Of a stretch of 6,672 bases of DNA, positions 6,356 to 6,672 are shown piece after piece; the first letter of the stretch is position 1; the number at the start of each line of letters is the position of its first letter. The stretch comes from Pseudomonadota bacterium (GTDB lineage Bacteria > Desulfobacterota > Syntrophia > Syntrophales > JADFWA01): contig JAUVKS010000107.1 of NCBI GenBank assembly GCA_030596145.1, forward strand, positions 1 through 6,672, read 5' to 3'. The notes beneath the pieces are model-generated. The model ran no database searches, was not told where the DNA came from, and worked only from the letters and a program-made list of their open reading frames with translations. A program made the translations under genes and the position numbers.

Positions 6356-6498
6356 GAGGCCTTTGCAAAACGCCCCCTTTTGCTCAATCTCTGCGTTGCG
6401 CTCAATTTTCAATCCTCACAATACCCTATGTATTTCTGCGGTTAAAAATTTCGCGCGTCTTGACCTTGAACAAAATTGAACGTTTTGCAAAGGTCTCA
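6355..6498. mobile_element. 144-bp MITE-like palindromic element between pyrB and pyrC
   Basis: The termini TGAGGCCTTTGCAAAACG (6355-6372) and the reverse complement of 6481-6498 match at 17 of 18 positions. Weaker complementarity continues inward, and the exact middle has a small perfect stem (AATAC at 6420-6424 with GTATT at 6430-6434). The whole element can thus fold as one long imperfect hairpin. It is too short to encode a transposase. GGA flanks both ends on the minus strand, consistent with a 3-bp target duplication (4 bp, AGGA, if the last A is assigned to the flank). These are the features of a non-autonomous miniature inverted-repeat element; the autonomous partner is not in the window. 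Confidence 0.8.
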
Positions 6499-6672
6499 TC
6501 CTGTCAGCAGATAGAGTAATGCCATTCTTATCGCAACCCCGTTGGTCACCTGGTCGAGAATTATCGAGTGGGAACCGTCGGCGATATCGGGAGCGATTTC
6601 CACCCCCCTGTTGATGGGTCCCGGATGCATGACGAGGACATCATCCTTTGCCAGTGTTATATTCCGGGCATT
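6496..6672 (-). CDS. pyrB: Aspartate carbamoyltransferase catalytic subunit, C-terminal fragment (runs off right edge)
   Basis: The last 58 codons and a TGA stop are present. The enzyme condenses carbamoyl phosphate with L-aspartate in the committed step of pyrimidine synthesis. The segment VLVMHPGPINRGVEI is the diagnostic C-terminal region of PyrB, with the HPGP loop that helps bind carbamoyl phosphate and aspartate, followed by the conserved helix QVTNGVAIRMALLYLL. The protein ends LLTG. The TGA stop (6496-6498) is formed by the terminal three bases of the MITE-like element, so the original C-terminus has probably been altered. Pairing with pyrC places it at the front of a pyrimidine operon. 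Confidence 0.95.
   Translation of the reverse strand, partial: NARNITLAKDDVLVMHPGPINRGVEIAPDIADGSHSIILDQVTNGVAIRMALLYLLTG

Noticed and set aside
1..6672. CRISPR array, tRNA or rRNA genes
   Set aside because: No regularly spaced direct repeats, no tRNA cloverleaf consensus such as GGTTCRA, and no rRNA-like sequence were seen in the intergenic regions.

Overview
The window is ordinary housekeeping chromosome with unusually informative repeats between the genes. All recognisable genes lie on the minus strand, so they are transcribed from high to low coordinates. The gene set (pyrB-pyrC, mgtE-recO-beta-CASP hydrolase, LOG family, glyQ), the moderate base composition and the repeat-rich gaps suggest a Gram-negative anaerobe of the Desulfobacterota (former Deltaproteobacteria), where recO near mgtE and glyQ is a familiar arrangement. 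The taxon is inferred from recalled synteny and was not searched.

Layout in transcription order. (1) The last 58 codons of pyrB, aspartate carbamoyltransferase, enter from the right edge. (2) A 144-bp element resembling a MITE (6355-6498), with 18-bp terminal inverted repeats, fills the whole space between the pyrB stop and the pyrC ribosome binding site. (3) pyrC, a type I dihydroorotase. (4) A gap of about 250 bp (4797-5047) that holds a head-to-head pair of REP-type palindromes with the GTAG signature (4979-5034). (5) A compact cluster of mgtE (Mg2+ channel), recO (recombination mediator, ATGA overlap with mgtE) and a beta-CASP metallo-beta-lactamase hydrolase, 12 bp apart from recO. (6) A stem-loop immediately after the hydrolase stop, then a LOG-family nucleoside monophosphate phosphoribohydrolase. 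(7) A 234-bp gap with a perfect 18-bp inverted repeat, a possible promoter and a small hairpin. (8) The first 14 codons of glyQ, glycyl-tRNA synthetase alpha subunit, at the left edge.

pyrB and pyrC encode consecutive steps of de novo pyrimidine synthesis. The other genes do not form one pathway; they combine Mg2+ uptake, DNA repair, probable RNA processing, nucleotide salvage and tRNA charging.

I do not see a new multi-gene system. The most interesting observation is the pyrB/pyrC junction. Removing the element and one copy of its flanking GGA restores an in-frame pyrB end whose TGA stop overlaps the pyrC ATG. The insertion therefore seems to have shortened PyrB by three residues, supplied its new stop codon from the element's own terminus, and separated two genes that had been translationally coupled.
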